Part shown: positions 42,624 to 50,522 of the stretch, one piece after another | Position numbering within the stretch: position 1 is the first letter of the stretch | Layout of the letters: each line of letters starts with the position of its first letter | NCBI GenBank assembly: GCA_002305075.1 | Contig: DBQC01000012.1 | Span: 1 to 53,409, forward strand | Source of the DNA: Ruminococcaceae bacterium UBA1404 | GTDB taxonomy: Bacteria > Bacillota > Clostridia > Oscillospirales > Ruminococcaceae | DNA length: 53,409 bases | Direction of reading: 5' to 3' | Translations under genes and position numbers: made by a program | Notes under the pieces: model-generated | Seen by the model: the letters and a program-made list of their open reading frames with translations, nothing else | Databases searched by the model: none | Told to the model about the DNA's origin: nothing

Positions 42624-43757
42624 GTGGACAAAAAGCCCGCTTTGGCACTGGCGCTCATGTTGGTACTAAGCTTAACCCCTGCGGCTGCGGCCGCATCGCC
42701 CGCTGTGGCATCCGAGGTGGGTGCCTCCCTGTCGGGCGCCGAACAGGGGGCGCTGACCCTGCGCAGCGAGGTGCATCTTAACGAGAGCATCACCCTGTCC
42801 GGGGCGCGCACCATCACGCTCGAGGAGGGCGCTCGGCTCATCCTCGGCCCGGGGGGCTCGGTGGCGGTGCCGGCCGGCAGCAGCCTTGAGCTGTCCGGCC
42901 CCGGGCAGGTGGAGGTGGCCGGAGGCAGGCTGCGCATACAGGGCGAGCTGGTTGTGGGCTGTCCCCTTACGCTGAGCAGCTCTGATGCGCTGGAGGTATA
43001 CAGCCGTGGCAGCGCCGCCAAGCTGCGGGTGGCATCGGGCGGCACCCTGCGGACCGAAAACACCGAGGGCTGGGCGCTGCGCTGCGACGCCGTCAATTAC
43101 AATGCGCTGGTGCTGGTGGAGCGGTCGGGTCGGCTGGAGCTTAAAAACACCGGCGGCACGGGCCTTGTACTGGCCGATATGGGGGCCGACTTTGCCCGCG
43201 CAGCGCTGCGGGTGGAGGCCGGCGGTCAGCTTTGGGTGGAAAACGGCGGCAGTGCAGCCCTAGACGCCCGGGAGGCCACTGGAACCTATCTGACGCTGGA
43301 GGACGAGGCGCAGCTCTTCTGGGCGGCCGGGGAGCAGGGATTTTTGGGGCCGGAGGAGGGTATTTGCCTATCCGAGGATGCGGCCATTGTCCGCCTGACA
43401 AACACCCCGCTGCCGCTTTCCGAAGATGCGGGCAAAATCTACTTGGCTGTGCGGCCCGAGCTGAGCGGGCCCGAGGTGGCCTTTGGGTTGACCGGAAGCT
43501 GGACGGGCGGGCCGGTTGCCTTTAGGGGGGCCGACTACCACCCGGTGCGGGAGGGCGAGACGCTGCTCCTTGAGGCTGAGGGCCATGCCCCAACCCGGCT
43601 TGTGGCCGAGGGTCTGGTGCCCGGCGGCACCCTTGCGCCGACTTTGGGCATGAAGGCCCCCGACAAGGCAGTACCCAGCCCACCGCTGCTGTGGGCGGCC
43701 GGGATCGGTGCAGTTCTCACCATGGGGTTTTTCTCTCTAAGCAAAAGGCGGCGCTAA
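42624..43757 (+). CDS. Secreted protein with beta-helix-like repeats and C-terminal membrane anchor
   Basis: A 377-aa surface protein of unknown function. A signal peptide (about 1-23, ending PAAAAAS) leads to a Gly/Ser/Leu-rich region with short repeated strands (ITLEEGARLILGPGGSVAV, LRIQGELVVG, LVLVERSGRLELKNTGG), which suggests a pectate-lyase-like beta helix or autotransporter-type repeats. Near the end, a proline linker (KAVPSPP), a hydrophobic segment (LLWAAGIGAVLTMGFFSL) and KRRR form an anchor; it resembles a sortase tail but no LPxTG is present. The start is GTG 42624, with AGGGGGAT upstream. It has its own promoter and terminator. Confidence 0.7.
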   Translation: MDKKPALALALMLVLSLTPAAAAASPAVASEVGASLSGAEQGALTLRSEVHLNESITLSGARTITLEEGARLILGPGGSVAVPAGSSLELSGPGQVEVAGGRLRIQGELVVGCPLTLSSSDALEVYSRGSAAKLRVASGGTLRTENTEGWALRCDAVNYNALVLVERSGRLELKNTGGTGLVLADMGADFARAALRVEAGGQLWVENGGSAALDAREATGTYLTLEDEAQLFWAAGEQGFLGPEEGICLSEDAAIVRLTNTPLPLSEDAGKIYLAVRPELSGPEVAFGLTGSWTGGPVAFRGADYHPVREGETLLLEAEGHAPTRLVAEGLVPGGTLAPTLGMKAPDKAVPSPPLLWAAGIGAVLTMGFFSLSKRRR

Positions 43758-43778
43758 TATCCGGTGCTGTGCTCAATC

Positions 43779-43811
43779 AATCGGCCCACCCCTTTTAGGG
43801 CGGGCCGATTT
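43779..43811 (+). terminator. Terminator after the 42624 gene
   Basis: AATCGGCCC (43779-43787) and GGGCCGATT (43802-43810) with a TTTT loop region and a following TTTGCTGTTT. Confidence 0.75.
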
Positions 43812-43860
43812 GCTGTTTAGAATAGGCTCTATGGGCTTTATATTTAGGATTTAAAGTATA

Positions 43861-43891
43861 TGCGGCGTGGAACAAGTCCACGCCGCATTTT
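43861..43891. terminator. Terminator of the 43896-44669 gene
   Basis: TGCGGCGTGGA (43861-43871) and TCCACGCCGCA (43877-43887), a perfect 11-bp stem with a 5-nt loop. TTTT follows on plus and TATACTTTAAA on minus. Confidence 0.75.
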
Positions 43892-43895
43892 GCTG

Positions 43896-44669
43896 CTAAA
43901 ACCTCGTTTTGGGGGCGATGCCGATACAAAGGCTGTGGGCCTCGGTGGGCTGAATGACAACCTCCATCCGGCGCAGGGGCGGGCCATGGGGCGGCCCTCC
44001 CGGCGGGTAAACCTCCAGCGTGTAGCGCCCCGGAAGCGGGGCGGCAAAAAGGCAGCGGCCCTCGGCGTCCGATGTGGCCCGGTCGGCGACATTCCCCTCG
44101 CTGTCTCGCAGCAGCACCAAGGCGCCCACGGCCGACCGACTCCCGCAGCCGTGCTGCAAAGCCAGCAGACGGCACTGCAATCCCACCGGCCGCAGACCAA
44201 GGCGCATATCGAGCCGGGCGTCGGCGGGAAATTCGCTCTCCCAAGAAAGCCGGAGCGCCCGGTAGTACTTGACCGACCGAGGGGGCAGATACTCCCGTCC
44301 GGCCAGAGCGTCCAAAGCCGCCTGCCCCTCCTCACCGAGGGTATCTATGGCCAGCGCCTCGCCCGGCCCCTCGGCGCAGAGGGTAAGCGCCGCCGCCCCT
44401 GCCCCACCCTGCAGGTTAAACCGGGCGTCGGTTATCAGATAGGCGGTGTCGGTGGGGTTCTCTATGGCAAAGCTACCCCCCACCTGCCGGGCACCGGCGG
44501 GCAGGCTATCCAGACATCGGGCCAACAGGTCATCGATCTGCACGGCAGCCGCATAGTCCTTCTCGGGACTTATCGGGGCCGTATAGGCCACGGGCGGGGC
44601 CACTGCCCGGGCAGGCGTCCCCCACAGCAGGCAAAAGGTCACCACCACCATGAGACATCGCCGCCACAT
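43896..44669 (-). CDS. Secreted protein with a CarboxypepD/Cna-B-like domain
   Basis: About 257 aa. The signal peptide ends near residue 24 (LLWGTPARA). The first part (to about 165) is an unknown domain with SFAIENPTDTAYLITDARF. The C-terminal part (about 170-250) has GALVLLRDSEGNVADRATSD and EGRCLFAAPLPGRYTLEVYPPGG, the pattern of a carboxypeptidase-regulatory or Cna-B-type beta sandwich. No anchor or LPxTG is seen. Start ATG 44669 follows GGGAGGGAG; a TTG codon lies just before. Function is unknown; a secreted or wall-associated structural role is plausible. Confidence 0.65.
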   Translation of the reverse strand: MWRRCLMVVVTFCLLWGTPARAVAPPVAYTAPISPEKDYAAAVQIDDLLARCLDSLPAGARQVGGSFAIENPTDTAYLITDARFNLQGGAGAAALTLCAEGPGEALAIDTLGEEGQAALDALAGREYLPPRSVKYYRALRLSWESEFPADARLDMRLGLRPVGLQCRLLALQHGCGSRSAVGALVLLRDSEGNVADRATSDAEGRCLFAAPLPGRYTLEVYPPGGPPHGPPLRRMEVVIQPTEAHSLCIGIAPKTRF

Positions 44670-44786
44670 CAAGCTTCTCCCTCCCCTTATGTACTAGCTT
44701 TAGCTTAAAGCCGTTCGGGAGCGGGAACTGTCGGGGCGGGGGCATAAAAAATGGGGAAAATTCGGGCAAATGGCGGCATCCCCGGC

Positions 44787-45182
44787 CTACCAGGCAGCGG
44801 TGGGCAAAATGGTGGCAAACCGCAGCCGATTAAGGTCGCAGAGCATGAGAGTGGTGTGGTCTAAAGCCTCGAGCACCAGATAGTTCGGCCCCACATCGGT
44901 GAGGATGCCCACCCGCTCGACCAGTTGGCCGTTCATCTCAAACTCGGCTCGCAAAATATTTCCCAAATGGCCGGACAGATACTCCTCCAGCCCGGGGGGG
45001 GCGGCTGTGTAGGTGTTGGCCGAGGGGGCGGCCCAGTAGGGGTCGGGGGTGGGGTTTGGGTAGTTGTAGGGCAAAGTGTTGTACTGACATTGGGCACCGG
45101 TGGTCATAACAAAACCGCCGGTGTGGGGGGTTATCTGACTGACCGGGAGGGCATCCCAGGTGTTTTGCGGACTTGTCTCCAT
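44787..45182 (-). CDS. GerQ-like spore coat protein
   Basis: A 131-aa protein. The first half is rich in Tyr, Pro and Asn (NTLPYNYPNPTPDPYWAAPS), as in spore coat proteins. The second half is a compact domain (about 70-130) with LEEYLSGHLGNILRAEFEMN and VGILTDVGPNYLVLEALDHT. Its pattern resembles the C-terminal domain of B. subtilis GerQ, which is cross-linked in the coat and needed for cortex lysis. Similarity is judged by eye and is moderate. It has an AAAAGGAG ribosome site and ends just before the virion cassette, which runs on the other strand. Confidence 0.5.
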   Translation of the reverse strand: METSPQNTWDALPVSQITPHTGGFVMTTGAQCQYNTLPYNYPNPTPDPYWAAPSANTYTAAPPGLEEYLSGHLGNILRAEFEMNGQLVERVGILTDVGPNYLVLEALDHTTLMLCDLNRLRFATILPTAAW

Positions 45183-45331
45183 AAGTTAACGCTCCTTTTA
45201 GGAAATTTGGGGTTCAGTTCAGTATATGGAAAAGTGCGCCGGGTGGTAAATCATCACTTTGGCGGGGTCCGGCCGGTTATGCTCATGTCACAAGCCGCCT
45301 CTGCGGCATCAAAGCGAAAGGAGGACGACCC

Positions 45332-45646
45332 GTGAAACTGGCCACCTATGCCCGGCGCTGCGAGAGCTACTTTGCCAACACCGACAACCGCCCCTTTAGC
45401 ATTCTTGAGGCCTGCGACGCCATGGGCATCGATTACGAGACCCTGCGAGCCTGGGAAATCGGCGAGGATGCCCAATTTGCGGCGCTGGCCCGGCGGGTGA
45501 AAACCCGTGTGGCGGCCGGCTGGGAAAAGGGCGAGCTCACCGCCTCTATGGCCACCTACCTGCACAAGAGCTATATCGGGGAGGAGCGGCGGGAGACCGA
45601 GGGCCCCCTAGAGATTGTGGTGCGGGTGGAGGGGGATGGAGCTTAG
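45332..45646 (+). CDS. Terminase small subunit-like protein
   Basis: A 104-aa protein, first gene of the virion cassette. It has a helix-turn-helix-like pattern (ILEACDAMGIDYETLRAWEI, about 24-43), then a helical region with ARRVKTRVAAGWEKGE and an ending typical of small terminases (LHKSYIGEERRETEGPLEIVVRVEG). Small terminases bind pac or cos sites and load DNA to the large subunit. The call rests on this pattern and its position directly before the large subunit, with an 11-nt overlap. The ribosome site is AAAGGAGG. Confidence 0.7.
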   Translation: MKLATYARRCESYFANTDNRPFSILEACDAMGIDYETLRAWEIGEDAQFAALARRVKTRVAAGWEKGELTASMATYLHKSYIGEERRETEGPLEIVVRVEGDGA

Positions 45647-46946
45647 GCTCTCGCCGAGGCAGATGGCCTTTATGCAGGCCGACGCCGACGAGGTGTTCTT
45701 TGGCGGGGCGGCGGGCGGCGGCAAGAGCTATGGCCAGGTGGCCGACGCCCTCATCTATGCGGCCCGCTACCCCGGCAGCCGTCAGCTGCTGCTTCGGCGC
45801 ACCTTTCCCGAGCTCGAGCGCTCGCTCATTCGCACCGCCCGGGAGCTCTACCCCACAAGCCACTGCAGCTACAACGCCACCCGGCATCTGTTTACGCTGC
45901 CCGGCGGCTCCACCATCGAGTTTGGCTGCTGCGAGGGGGAGGGCGATGTCTACCGCTATCAGTCGGCCGAGTACGACTGCATCCGCTTCGACGAGCTCAC
46001 CCACTTTACCGAGTATCAGTACCGCTACCTCTGCAGCCGCAACCGGGGCATGGGCCCCTTTCCCCGGCAAATCAAAAGCACCGGCAACCCCGGCGGCATC
46101 GGCCACAGTTGGGTCAAGGCCCGGTTTATCTCCCCCGCCCCGCCCGGGCAGGTGTTTGAGATAGAGGGCGAGCGGCGGCTGTTTATTCCGGCCGGCATTG
46201 CCGACAACCCCTTTTTAACCCGGGCCGACCCCGGCTACGCCCGTCGCCTGATGCGGCTGCCCGAGCCCGAGCGCCGGGCCCTGCTCGAGGGGGACTGGGG
46301 CCTTGCCGAGGGGCAGTTTTTCACCGAGTTTAGGCGCGAGCGCCATGTGTTGGAGCCCTATGAAGTTCCCGAGAGCTGGCGGCGCTACCGAGCCATCGAC
46401 TACGGCCTCGATATGCTGGCCTGCCTCTGGATTGCCCTCTCTCCCGAGGGTCGGGCCATTGTCTACCGGGAGCTGTGTAAGCCCAATTTAATTATTTCTA
46501 AGGCGGCTTCGTGCATCCGGGCAGCCGAAGCCGAGGGGGAGCAGATTTATCGCACCTTTGCGCCGCCCGACCTTTGGAGCCGGCAGCGGGAGACCGGGCA
46601 GACAGCCGAACGCCTGTTCCATGCGGCCGGCGTGCAGCTGCACCGGGCGTCCAACGACCGCAAAAGCGGCTGGCTGGCCCTGAAGGAATGGCTGGCCGAC
46701 GCCCCCGACGGCCGACCGAGGATGCAGATTTTTTCTAGCTGCATCACGCTTATTGAGCATCTGCCCGCCCTGCGCCACGACACGCAGCTGCCCGGCGACT
46801 GCGCCCGGCGCCCCCACGGCATCACCCACGCGCCGGACGCCCTGCGCTACTTTGCCGTAAGCCATACCGCTCCGGGGGAGCTTGAGGCACCCCCTCTCCT
46901 CCCCGCTCCGCTCCGGGAGACCCCGCCACCCGAGAGCTTGTGGTAG
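45636..46946 (+). CDS. Phage terminase large subunit
   Basis: A 436-aa DNA-packaging motor. The ATPase shows Walker A FFGGAAGGGKSYGQV (about 21-35), LLLRRTFPELERSLI (about 51-65) and Walker B-like YDCIRFDELTHF (about 111-122). The C-terminal RNase H-type nuclease shows IDYGLDMLACLWIAL (Asp motif, about 256) and HAPDALRYFA (about 405). Both activities look intact. The start is ATG 45636 inside the small-subunit gene. The frame is complete with no stop or frameshift. Codon style matches the host genes around it. Confidence 0.92.
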   Translation: MELRLSPRQMAFMQADADEVFFGGAAGGGKSYGQVADALIYAARYPGSRQLLLRRTFPELERSLIRTARELYPTSHCSYNATRHLFTLPGGSTIEFGCCEGEGDVYRYQSAEYDCIRFDELTHFTEYQYRYLCSRNRGMGPFPRQIKSTGNPGGIGHSWVKARFISPAPPGQVFEIEGERRLFIPAGIADNPFLTRADPGYARRLMRLPEPERRALLEGDWGLAEGQFFTEFRRERHVLEPYEVPESWRRYRAIDYGLDMLACLWIALSPEGRAIVYRELCKPNLIISKAASCIRAAEAEGEQIYRTFAPPDLWSRQRETGQTAERLFHAAGVQLHRASNDRKSGWLALKEWLADAPDGRPRMQIFSSCITLIEHLPALRHDTQLPGDCARRPHGITHAPDALRYFAVSHTAPGELEAPPLLPAPLRETPPPESLW

Positions 46947-46963
46947 AGCGGGCATTAGCCCTT

Positions 46964-47042
46964 CCCTGCACATTATGCTGTGCAAAAAGCGTCCGCTGCG
47001 GCGGGGTTAACCGCTCGCTGCGCTCGCACATCTCCCCCGTAT
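46964..47042. repeat. Dispersed repeat, copy 2
   Basis: It shares 20 identical bases (46990-47009) with 15561-15580 and also TCCCCCGTAT (47033-47042). A GCACA/TGTGC hairpin stands before the core, as in copy 1 where the hairpin sequence differs. It lies between the large terminase gene and a small ORF. Confidence 0.65.
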
Positions 47043-47077
47043 CGGCAGAAAAAGCTTGCGCAGCAACTATATCGCCC

Positions 47078-47106
47078 AACTAACGGGACATGATGTCCCG
47101 TTAGTT
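47078..47106. repeat. 14-bp perfect inverted repeat
   Basis: AACTAACGGGACAT (47078-47091), one central base, ATGTCCCGTTAGTT (47093-47106). No T-run follows, so it is not a normal terminator. It may be an RNA hairpin that affects portal expression, or a protein site. Confidence 0.7.
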
Positions 47107-47166
47107 CCCCCGGTGCTTGCCATCCTGCCTAAAGCGGATAACCCCGCCCCGAAAGGAGGTGATTGT

Positions 47167-47328
47167 ATGGAAGTGTTATTTGGAGCGCTGCTTGCGCTGT
47201 TTTCGGCCGGTATAGGCTTTTGGGGCACCATTCTCGCTATGCGGGAAGCCCGGGGTCGCCCCCTTATGGCGCAGCCCACGGTGCCCGAGCCGGTGGAGGA
47301 GGCGCTGTTTGAATCCCTGATGGGATAA
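47167..47328 (+). CDS. Small membrane protein in the virion cassette
   Basis: A 53-aa protein with a strong AAAGGAGGTGAT ribosome site (47152-47163). An N-terminal membrane segment (MEVLFGALLALFSAGIGFWG) is followed by a polar tail (ARGRPLMAQPTVPEP, ending FESLMG). It lies 27 nt before the portal start. No family is recognised. Phage clusters often have small membrane proteins here, but a host-specific role is possible. Confidence 0.6.
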   Translation: MEVLFGALLALFSAGIGFWGTILAMREARGRPLMAQPTVPEPVEEALFESLMG

Positions 47329-47355
47329 ATCTTGCTAAAGAAAGGAGTGAATGCT

Positions 47356-48588
47356 TTGCACATGGACGCCCAAGGCATATGGGCCACCTATCAGCAGGGG
47401 CTTGTCTACCAGCGGCAGATGGGCTTTAGCGAAAACTGGCCGCTGTTTGCCCGCATGAAATCCGGCCGCCAGTGGGCGCCGCCCACCGAGCGCACCCGCA
47501 ATCTGCCCCGGCCGGTGTTCAACATCATCGAGCAGTTTATCGGCGTTAAAACCGCCGAGCTGCTGCGCCGACCGGTCCGCCTGGTCTATGGCGGAGGCGG
47601 CGACGCCGACGCCATGACCGAAAAGGCTGCCCGCATCTGGGACGACATCGACCAAGACGAGCTCTGCGCCGACTTTTTAGAGGACGCTGCCACCTATGGC
47701 ACCGGCATCCTCCACTACTACCGCCATCCCCAAAGCGGCCGGATACGGGGCGAGGTGCTCAGCCCCCAAAGCGTATTCTTTGCTGCCCCCGAGGTGCGGG
47801 AGGTGCAGCACCAGCCGGCCATTCTCATCGCCACCGACCTGCCCACCGAGCGGCTGCGGGCCGAGGCCATCGCCGCCGGGGCCACCGCCCAGCAGCTTGA
47901 GGACATACGCCCCAACCGCCAGGCGCCCGGCGGCCCCGTAACCACCCTCATCACCCGGTACAGCCGCCGGGAGGGCCAGGTGGTGTTCACTCGCTCTACC
48001 GAGAGCTTTGTGCTCACCCGGTCCGCCCCCTTAGGCGAATCGGTGAGCCTCTACCCCATCGAGCTGTTCTGCTGGCGCAAGCGCCGAGACAGCATTTTTG
48101 GCACCGGCGAGGTCGAGAGCATTCTGCCCAACCAGCGGGCCATCAACTTTGTGGTGGCCATGCTGCTGCTCTCGGTGCAGCAGACGGCCTGGCCCAGGCT
48201 GGTGGTCAAGGAGGGGGCGTTGCGCCAGCTTCCCACCAACGCCCCCGGCGAGGTGCTCACCGACCACTGCCCCGAGGGTAGCGGCATCCGCTATCTGGAG
48301 CCGCCGGCCTATCCGGCCCAGGCGCTGGCAGCTGTGGACAAGGTCTACGAGCTGACCCGGGCCACCAGCGGCGTGACCGATGTGATGAGCGGCGAGCCCT
48401 TTTCCCGCAGCGCGTCGGCACAGGCCATCAGCGCACTGCAGATGCAGGCCAAGGCCCCGCTGGACGCCACCCGGCTGCGCTACTACCGCAGCCTTTCGAA
48501 CATAGGCAAAATCTGGGCGCAGCTGCTCGGTCAAACCGGCGAGGGCGGCCCGCTCAGCTGCACCGCCAAGGAGGAAAACCATGACTGA
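47356..48588 (+). CDS. Phage portal protein
   Basis: About 410 aa. Portal rings sit at a capsid vertex and pass DNA. It starts near HMDAQGIWATYQQGLVYQ, then shows WAPPTERTRNLPRPVFNIIE (about 42-61), typical of the P22-like portal start, and later FCWRKRRDSIFGTGEVESIL and ATSGVTDVMSGEPFSRSASA (about 330-349), a portal motif. It is shorter than most P22-type portals and stops soon after the wing/stem region. GGAG at 47344-47347 fits TTG 47356; ATG 47362 also possible. Its stop overlaps the next small ORF. Confidence 0.83.
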   Translation: MHMDAQGIWATYQQGLVYQRQMGFSENWPLFARMKSGRQWAPPTERTRNLPRPVFNIIEQFIGVKTAELLRRPVRLVYGGGGDADAMTEKAARIWDDIDQDELCADFLEDAATYGTGILHYYRHPQSGRIRGEVLSPQSVFFAAPEVREVQHQPAILIATDLPTERLRAEAIAAGATAQQLEDIRPNRQAPGGPVTTLITRYSRREGQVVFTRSTESFVLTRSAPLGESVSLYPIELFCWRKRRDSIFGTGEVESILPNQRAINFVVAMLLLSVQQTAWPRLVVKEGALRQLPTNAPGEVLTDHCPEGSGIRYLEPPAYPAQALAAVDKVYELTRATSGVTDVMSGEPFSRSASAQAISALQMQAKAPLDATRLRYYRSLSNIGKIWAQLLGQTGEGGPLSCTAKEENHD

Positions 48589-48757
48589 CCTATCAAACCC
48601 TGCCCAGACCCACCTGGCCGAACCGGCCAGCCCGGGCGCTTTGTCGGCCCCCACCCCCACCGAGGGCGACCTGTGGGCCCTGTCCCGGGAAGCCTTTGCC
48701 ACCCTAACCCGTCGGGCTCTGTCCGGCGAGCTTGTAAGCATGAAAGGAGACTTATAA
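48581..48757 (+). CDS. 58-aa ORF at the usual scaffold position
   Basis: ATG 48581 overlaps the portal stop by 8 nt and a GGAGG site precedes it. The product is polar and proline-rich (LAEPASPGALSAPTPTEGD) with a short helical end (WALSREAFATLTRRALSGEL). It stops one base before the capsid ATG and its 3' end carries the capsid ribosome site. In tailed phages a scaffold or protease gene normally lies here; this may be a shortened remnant or a small scaffold-like peptide. Confidence 0.55.
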   Translation: MTDLSNPAQTHLAEPASPGALSAPTPTEGDLWALSREAFATLTRRALSGELVSMKGDL

Positions 48758-49687
48758 ATGGCAGACAATCTGAACACCTATGGCGGTCTTACCGCCGAGC
48801 AGCGCACCTTTTACGACCGGGTGCTTCTTGAGCGCCTGACGCCTGAGCTGGTCTACGCCCGTTTTGGCCAGGCCCGCTCCATGCCGTCCGGCAGCGGCGA
48901 CACCATTCAGTTTCGGCGCTTTAACGCCGAGAGTGCCAACACCACCCCCCTCACCGAGGGCCAGACCCCCGAGGGCGGCAGCCTGAGCATCAGCACGGTG
49001 ACCGCACAGGTGCAGCAGTATGGCGACTATAAAGTTATCACCGACAAGCTGGACCTGATGGGCATCGACCCGGTCATCACCGAGACGGTGCAGCTCTTGG
49101 GCGAAAAGGCCGGCCTCACCATTGATACGCTGGTGCGGGATGCGCTGGCTACCGGCAACCGGGTGGTCTATGCGGGCAACCGGGCCAACCGCGGCAGCCT
49201 CAGCGAAAGCGATGTGATTACCTCGGAGGATGTCAAAAAGGCCGTGCGCCAACTGCGCAACCAAAAGGCCAAACCCTTTGAGGACGGTTGCTATGTGGGC
49301 ATTATCAGCCCCGAGGTGCAGTACGACCTGATGAGCGACCCCCTTTGGCAGGATGTGCACCGCTATAACGGCGGCGAGGGCATTATGAAGGGTGAGATTG
49401 GCAAGCTCTACGGTGTGCGCTTTGTGACCACCTCCAACCCCAAAATCATTGAGGAGGCCGGGGTGGACGATTCGGATGTGCATCTGAGCTTTATTTTGGG
49501 CCAAAACGCCTTTGGCATTGTGGATGTGTCCGGCACCTCCCACCCCCAGACCATCGTAAAACCCCTGGGCTCGGCCGGCACCAACGATCCCCTCGACCAG
49601 CGGGCCTCTGTGGGCTACAAGTTTAACTTTGCCGTTAAGATTCTCAACGAAGCCGCCATGCTGCGCATTGAGTCGGTGCCCGGCTAA
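48758..49687 (+). CDS. N4-gp56-family major capsid protein
   Basis: A 309-aa HK97-fold capsid protein. GLTAEQRTFYDRVLLERL opens the protein (N-arm), then SGDTIQFRRFNAES (about 47-60) and TPLTEGQTPEG. A helix-rich middle holds ITETVQLLGEKAGLTID and QLRNQKAKPFEDGCYVGIIS. KLYGVRFVTTSNPKI and the QRASVGYKFNFAVKILN ending are typical of the N4-gp56 group. The N-terminus has no protease-cleaved scaffold-like region. It has an AAAGGAGAC ribosome site. Length and order are complete. Confidence 0.9.
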   Translation: MADNLNTYGGLTAEQRTFYDRVLLERLTPELVYARFGQARSMPSGSGDTIQFRRFNAESANTTPLTEGQTPEGGSLSISTVTAQVQQYGDYKVITDKLDLMGIDPVITETVQLLGEKAGLTIDTLVRDALATGNRVVYAGNRANRGSLSESDVITSEDVKKAVRQLRNQKAKPFEDGCYVGIISPEVQYDLMSDPLWQDVHRYNGGEGIMKGEIGKLYGVRFVTTSNPKIIEEAGVDDSDVHLSFILGQNAFGIVDVSGTSHPQTIVKPLGSAGTNDPLDQRASVGYKFNFAVKILNEAAMLRIESVPG

Positions 49688-49721
49688 ACATTGATACTTA
49701 TATATAAAGGAGGATACCGCT

Positions 49722-49940
49722 ATGGCTAAAACCGCCAAAACCCAAACCGCCGACCCGGTCTGCCGGGTTTATGTCCCCATCGACCCCCTTAACCCCCACG
49801 AGAACGAGCTGACACTCAGCATCAACGGCCAGTGCCTCACCGTGCCCCTGGGGCGGCTCATCAGCCTGCCCGAGAGCTTTTGCAAGCTGCTCGTGAACAG
49901 CGGCCGCATTACGGGCTACGAAACCGACAGCCATGACTAA
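49722..49940 (+). CDS. Small conserved-looking virion-cassette protein
   Basis: A 72-aa protein with an AAAGGAGGAT ribosome site. It contains VYVPIDPLNPHENELTLSIN and LTVPLGRLISLPESF, a compact beta-type fold. Such ORFs often follow capsid genes in Clostridia phages. It may be a head-decoration or connector-associated protein. Function is not known. It overlaps the next gene by 8 nt. Confidence 0.65.
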   Translation: MAKTAKTQTADPVCRVYVPIDPLNPHENELTLSINGQCLTVPLGRLISLPESFCKLLVNSGRITGYETDSHD

Positions 49941-50520
49941 GGCCGAGAGCCGGGCGCTGTTTTTGCGCCACCTGGATCTGGCCACCCGGCAGGGTCAGCC
50001 CCTGTCGGGGGGGACGGCCGCCGACCTTAGCGACCGCCACGACCACCTGATTGGCCAAGCCATTGCCGACCTCGGAGCCGCTCTGCGGCCCGAGGCGGTG
50101 TGGGATATTGCGCCGCAGGAGGGTTTGCAGGTGGGGGGCTACCGGCTCTGTGCGCTGCCCGAGGGCTTTGTGGCCCTGTGTGCACTTGTCTCAGCTGAGG
50201 ACGGCCAGCCGGTGGAGGACTATGTGCTGCTGCCCGACCGCCTCAGACTGCCGGGCAGCCTAAGCCGGCCGCTTAAGGCCCGCTATGTGCGACGCCCTGC
50301 GCCGCTTTTGCCCGACGCCGAGGACGATGCTCTTATCGACCTGCCCGAGGAGGCGGTGCATCTGGCCCCGCTGCGCTGCGCCGTGCTGGCCACAGCCGCC
50401 GGCGATCCGGACATCTCGGCCTGGCTGCAGGCGCTGTATACCCAGTCGCTGTCCGCCCTTGTGCGCCCTAGGCTACTCGACCGGCCCCGGGTGGAGATGC
50501 GCTATCAAATGGAGGTGTAG
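49933..50520 (+). CDS. Head-tail adaptor-like protein
   Basis: A 195-aa mostly helical protein. Its position between capsid and nozzle-like gene matches the adaptor (P22 gp4/SU10 adaptor type) that joins the portal to the tail. MTKAESRALFLRHLDLATRQ at the start, PLKARYVRRPAPLLPDAEDD and AVHLAPLRCAVLATAAGDPD fit the compact four-helix pattern of such proteins. No lysozyme-type domain as in P22 gp4 is seen. Recognition is by position and composition, so only moderate. Confidence 0.6.
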   Translation: MTKAESRALFLRHLDLATRQGQPLSGGTAADLSDRHDHLIGQAIADLGAALRPEAVWDIAPQEGLQVGGYRLCALPEGFVALCALVSAEDGQPVEDYVLLPDRLRLPGSLSRPLKARYVRRPAPLLPDAEDDALIDLPEEAVHLAPLRCAVLATAAGDPDISAWLQALYTQSLSALVRPRLLDRPRVEMRYQMEV

Positions 50521-50522
50521 CT

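Larger units (their letters stand above)
46947..47166. other. Intergenic stretch inside the virion cassette
   Basis: About 220 nt between the large terminase and the next ORF. It holds the second copy of the dispersed repeat and a 14-bp inverted repeat. No ORF is convincing. Confidence 0.6.

Noticed and set aside
48752..49738. A long minus-strand frame opposite the capsid gene
   Set aside because: It mirrors the capsid codons; no promoter or ribosome site and no domain.
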